In this document: in pieces, positions 61,276-64,000 of the stretch | Layout of the letters: every line of letters starts with the position of its first letter | How positions within the stretch are numbered: position 1 is the first letter of the stretch | From: Streptomyces sp. SLBN-118 | GTDB taxonomy: Bacteria; Actinomycetota; Actinomycetes; Streptomycetales; Streptomycetaceae | Reading direction: 5' to 3' | Length of the DNA stretch: 64,000 nucleotides | Assembly (NCBI RefSeq): GCF_006715635.1 | Contig: NZ_VFNP01000001.1 | Span: 1,054,001 to 1,118,000 of the forward strand | Notes under the pieces: model-generated | Seen by the model: only the letters and a program-made list of their open reading frames with translations | Databases searched by the model: none | What the model was told of the DNA's origin: nothing | Program-made: the position numbers and the translations under genes

Positions 61276-62193
61276 TCAGATGACAGGAGGGCGGCCCAGC
61301 CGGGTCAGGCGCCACACCGTACGCCACTTGATGGGCCGACGGGGACCACAGGGAGTCTGCCAGCCTTCCCTGAAACCTCCGAACCATGCCTTCAGGGCGG
61401 GCAGCGAGGACCGCCGCAGCAGAGTGAGCAGCACCCAGACGCCGAGGTAGACGGGGATCAGGGGCGCGGGCAGGTTGCGGCGGGCCAGCCAGACCCGGTT
61501 GCGGGCCACCATGCGGTGGTAGACCGCGTGCCGGGACGGCGGCATCGTCGGATGGAACAGCACCATGTCCGAGCGGTAGTCGATCGCCCACCCAGCGTCC
61601 AGCGCCCGCCAGGCGAGGTCCGTCTCCTCATGGGCGTAGAAGAACTCGTCGGGCAGGGAGCCCACCTCGGCGAGGACCTTCGTACGCACGGCGTTGGCGC
61701 CGCCGAGAAACGTTGTCACCCGGGAGGAGCGCATCGGGTCGGAGGCGCGCAGTCGCGGGACGTGGCGGCGCTGGGTGAGCCCGGTCTCCGGGTCGGCGAT
61801 GCGGAAGCTGACGATGCCGAGCCCCGGATCGGCCTCGAAGGCCCCCCGCACCAGTTCGCCGGTGTCGCTGTTGGGCAGCAGACCGTCGTCGTCGAGGAAG
61901 AGCAGCGCGTCGACGTCGGAGCCGGAGGGGCCGAAGGCTTCGATGCCGACATTGCGACCGCCCGGAATGCCCAGATTGTCGGGCAGGTCCACGGTGCGTA
62001 CACCCTCGGGGACATCGATCACCGGAGCGCCGTTGCCGACCACGACGACCTCGATCGGGTCGCCGTCCTGCTTGGCGACCGAATCGAGGAGGGCACGCAG
62101 GTCGTCGGGGCGGTTGCCCATCGTGATGACGACCGCCCCGAGCTTCATGGGCCTTGGGGATTCGGGGGTCGTCCCCCGGGAGAGCACAGTCAT
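61276..62193 (-). CDS. GT2-family glycosyltransferase
   Basis: A 305-residue GT-A enzyme: VVITMGNRPDDLRALLDSVA, NLGIPGGRNVGI, the DxD-like LLFLDDDGLL, FLGGANAVRTKVLAEVGSLP and EFFYAHEETDLAWRALDAGW. These fit the rhamnosyl/galactofuranosyl-like branch of GT2. The ATG overlaps the stop of the preceding CDP-alcohol gene by 4 nt (ATGA). It probably adds sugar to the product exported by the adjacent ABC system. Confidence 0.88.
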   Translation of the reverse strand: MTVLSRGTTPESPRPMKLGAVVITMGNRPDDLRALLDSVAKQDGDPIEVVVVGNGAPVIDVPEGVRTVDLPDNLGIPGGRNVGIEAFGPSGSDVDALLFLDDDGLLPNSDTGELVRGAFEADPGLGIVSFRIADPETGLTQRRHVPRLRASDPMRSSRVTTFLGGANAVRTKVLAEVGSLPDEFFYAHEETDLAWRALDAGWAIDYRSDMVLFHPTMPPSRHAVYHRMVARNRVWLARRNLPAPLIPVYLGVWVLLTLLRRSSLPALKAWFGGFREGWQTPCGPRRPIKWRTVWRLTRLGRPPVI

Positions 62194-62969
62194 TTCAGCC
62201 TGCTCGAAGCGAGGATGGACACCAGGTGAAGCACCGTCTGGAGCATCGCGATGCCGGCCAGCACGGCGACGCCGAGGCGCGAGAAGAACAGGTCGCCCTG
62301 GACAGCGTCCAGAACGGCGAGCACCAGGATGAGCAGGGACGCCTCGATGCCGAGGACGAGCCGGTGGAACTTCAGCGCCGCGGCGGCCCGGCGGGCCAGT
62401 GCCATGCCGGACGAGCGCGGCTCGGCCGCCGCGTCCTTGACCGGCGGCAGCCCGCCCTGATGGCGGGCGACCCCGACCAGGTCGGTCTCGGCCTTGATCA
62501 GGATCGCGCCGAGCGCGGCGAGGGTGCCGAGGAAGGCCCACCGCCAGTCGACCGGTCCGGGGCCCCACAGGTCGGCGGCGCGCAAGCCGAAGCCGACCAG
62601 CACGGCGGCGTCGCACAGATACGCGCCGACGCGGTCCAGGTACACGCCGGAGAGCGAGAACTGCTTCTTCCAGCGGGCGACCTCGCCGTCGACGCAGTCG
62701 AGCAGCAGGTAGAGCTGGACCGCCACGACGCCGAGGACGGCGCCCCAGATGCCCGGCACGAGCAGCGCGGGGGCCGCGAGGACGCCGCAGAGGGTCATCA
62801 GGTAGGTCAGCTGGTTCGGCGTGACCTTGGTGGTGACCAGGCGCCGGGTTATGCGCAGGGAGATCTCGCGCATGTACAGGCGGCCGCCCCAGTGCTCGCC
62901 GCTTCGCCGGTCCTTCACTCCCGCCGGGTGAACGACCGGACGGAGTTCAGCTACTGATGGTCTTGGCAT
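62190..62969 (-). CDS. CDP-alcohol phosphatidyltransferase-like membrane protein with altered motif
   Basis: A 259-residue protein with several membrane segments and the family motif LLLDCVDGEVARWKKQFSLS, then GVYLDRVGAY. Asp91, Asp94, Gly95, Ala98, Arg99, Gly108 and Asp112 match D-x2-DG-x2-AR-x8-G-x3-D, but the fourth Asp of the consensus (position 116) is Ala. Members join a CDP-activated alcohol to an acceptor alcohol. ATG 62969 overlaps the dehydrogenase gene end by 23 nt. Substrate unknown; the missing Asp may indicate a specialised branch. Confidence 0.8.
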   Translation of the reverse strand: MPRPSVAELRPVVHPAGVKDRRSGEHWGGRLYMREISLRITRRLVTTKVTPNQLTYLMTLCGVLAAPALLVPGIWGAVLGVVAVQLYLLLDCVDGEVARWKKQFSLSGVYLDRVGAYLCDAAVLVGFGLRAADLWGPGPVDWRWAFLGTLAALGAILIKAETDLVGVARHQGGLPPVKDAAAEPRSSGMALARRAAAALKFHRLVLGIEASLLILVLAVLDAVQGDLFFSRLGVAVLAGIAMLQTVLHLVSILASSRLK

Positions 62970-64000
62970 AGTCGGCGTACGCGTCCCTGATCTGGTCGGT
63001 GGTGAGGTCAAGGTGCTCGAGGATGGTGAAGCGGCCCGGACGGGTCTGTGGTGCGTACTGGACGGCCTTGACGAACTCGTCGGTGGAGAACCCGATTTCC
63101 TCGGGCAGCACCGGCAGGCCGTGCCTGCGGAGCACCTCGGCGAAGAGTCCGGACTGCTCGTGCGCACCGCGCAGGTGCATCGCGAAGGCGGCTCCGATGC
63201 CGACCTGCTCGCCGTGACTGGCGGCCCGCTTGGGGTAGAGCAGATCGAAGGCGTGGCTGATCTCGTGACAGGCGCCGGACGAGGGGCGAGTGTCGCCGCT
63301 GATCGACATCGCGATGCCGGAGAGCACGAGGGCCTCGGCGAGGACCGTGAGGAACTCGTCGTCGCCGACCCCTCCGGGGTGGCGCAGGACGGATTCGCCG
63401 GCGGTGCGGCCCATGGCGGCGGCGAGGCCGTCGACGGCCTCGCCCGTCTCGCGGTGGGACAGCTCCCAGTCCGCGATCGCCGAGATGTTGGAGATCGCCT
63501 CCCCGATGCCGGAGCGCACGAACCGGACCGGCGCCTCGCGGATGACGTCAAGGTCGATGACCATTGCGATCGGGGTTGGCACACCGTAGGAGCCGCGGCC
63601 GTTGTCGTTGTCCAGGGTGGACACCGGCGAGCACAGGCCGTCATGGGACAGGTTCGTCGCGACGGCGACCATGGGCAGGCCGACCCGCGCGGCGGCGTAC
63701 TTCGCCACGTCGATGACCTTGCCGCCGCCGAGGCCGACCACGGCGTCGTACCGCTTGCCCTTGATGTCGTCGGCGAGTCTGACGGCGGAGTCGATCGTTC
63801 CGCCGGCGACCTCGAACCAGGCGGCGCCCGGGAGCACCGGCGAGAGCTTGTGCCGCAGTGCCTGGCCGGAGCCGCCGCTGACGGCGATGGCCAGCTTGCC
63901 GGATGAGGAGATCCGCTGGTCGGCCAGGAGGCCGGCCAGATCGTCCAAGGCGCCGCGGCTGATGTCGACGACAACCGGGGACGGGATCAGTCGGGTCAGT
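62947..64000 (-). CDS. Glycerol-1-phosphate dehydrogenase-like (AraM/EgsA) protein, 5' end outside window
   Basis: The frame is open to the window edge, giving at least 351 codons; the true start is beyond 64000. Motifs: VVGLGGGKVIDVAKYAAARV, VATNLSHDGLCSPVSTLD, SGDTRPSSGACHEISHAFDL and SHGEQVGIGAAFAMHL with metal-binding His/Asp residues. These fit the iron/zinc-dependent sn-glycerol-1-phosphate dehydrogenase group, which includes archaeal EgsA and Bacillus AraM, better than common alcohol dehydrogenases. It overlaps the CDP-alcohol gene by 23 nt, so both are in one operon. Confidence 0.82.
   Translation of the reverse strand, partial: LTRLIPSPVVVDISRGALDDLAGLLADQRISSSGKLAIAVSGGSGQALRHKLSPVLPGAAWFEVAGGTIDSAVRLADDIKGKRYDAVVGLGGGKVIDVAKYAAARVGLPMVAVATNLSHDGLCSPVSTLDNDNGRGSYGVPTPIAMVIDLDVIREAPVRFVRSGIGEAISNISAIADWELSHRETGEAVDGLAAAMGRTAGESVLRHPGGVGDDEFLTVLAEALVLSGIAMSISGDTRPSSGACHEISHAFDLLYPKRAASHGEQVGIGAAFAMHLRGAHEQSGLFAEVLRRHGLPVLPEEIGFSTDEFVKAVQYAPQTRPGRFTILEHLDLTTDQIRDAYADYAKTISS

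Overview
This window is high-GC actinobacterial DNA and almost certainly comes from a Streptomyces chromosome. Its markers are a cvn conservon, a complete Streptomyces-type hopanoid cluster, an F420/PPOX oxidoreductase, many GTG starts, 4-bp ATGA/GTGA gene overlaps, and small Streptomyces families (DUF7848, DUF6380-like). It carries two tRNA genes, no rRNA and no CRISPR array. Both edge genes are cut: an asparagine synthase-like gene on the left and a glycerol-1-phosphate dehydrogenase-like gene on the right.

Layout. (1) 1-13.2 kb is an exopolysaccharide/cell-surface glycan cluster: AsnB-type amidotransferase, Wzx-type flippase, two GT4 glycosyltransferases, a methyltransferase, two sugar epimerases, a WecA-like initiating phosphoglycosyltransferase, a nucleotide-sugar 6-dehydrogenase, a Wzz/BY-kinase and a lipoprotein glutaminyl cyclase. 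A GAGTG/CACTC dyad recurs in three of its promoter regions. (2) 13.2-20.6 kb mixes small and accessory genes: an ada-alkA fusion carrying an in-frame MITE-like insert, a CsbD protein, a PfpI-type protein, an Rv2629-like bacterial eRF1 relative, a frameshifted DUF7848 gene with its HATPase partner, and an XRE/TPR regulator beside tRNA-Pro. (3) 20.7-28.2 kb holds an HxlR pseudogene with two nonsense codons, DUF309, lutABC, cobF, a MarR regulator with divergent SnoaL-like partner and a three-site operator, a P450, and a second identical tRNA-Pro. (4) 28.2-34.6 kb has an unusual acyl-CoA dehydrogenase and a cvnABCD-GAF conservon. (5) 34.6-46.2 kb holds metabolic and regulatory genes, including a decayed acyl-CoA catabolic operon in which only the amino-acid-dehydrogenase-like gene is intact, a c-di-AMP riboswitch ahead of a LysM/M23 peptidase, a GH36 alpha-galactosidase and a tyrosine phosphatase. 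(6) 46.3-59.0 kb is the hopanoid operon, all on the minus strand: hpnC, hpnD, a 29-aa ORF, hpnE, polyprenyl synthase, shc, hpnG, hpnH, ispG, dxs, hpnO. (7) 59.4-64 kb encodes a Wzt/Wzm-type ABC exporter, a GT2, a CDP-alcohol phosphatidyltransferase-like protein and a glycerol-1-phosphate dehydrogenase-like protein.

How the genes cooperate. The first cluster has the parts to build, flip and length-control a repeat-unit polysaccharide that probably contains an amidated uronic acid. The hopanoid cluster encodes isoprenoid supply (dxs, ispG, prenyl synthase), squalene formation (hpnCDE), cyclisation (shc) and side-chain extension to aminobacteriohopanetriol (hpnH, hpnG, hpnO). The right-end cluster looks like a machine for making and exporting a glycerol-phosphate-containing glycan or lipid. 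Several loci show gene decay: HxlR, DUF7848, an XRE regulator, the acyl-CoA operon and ada-alkA.
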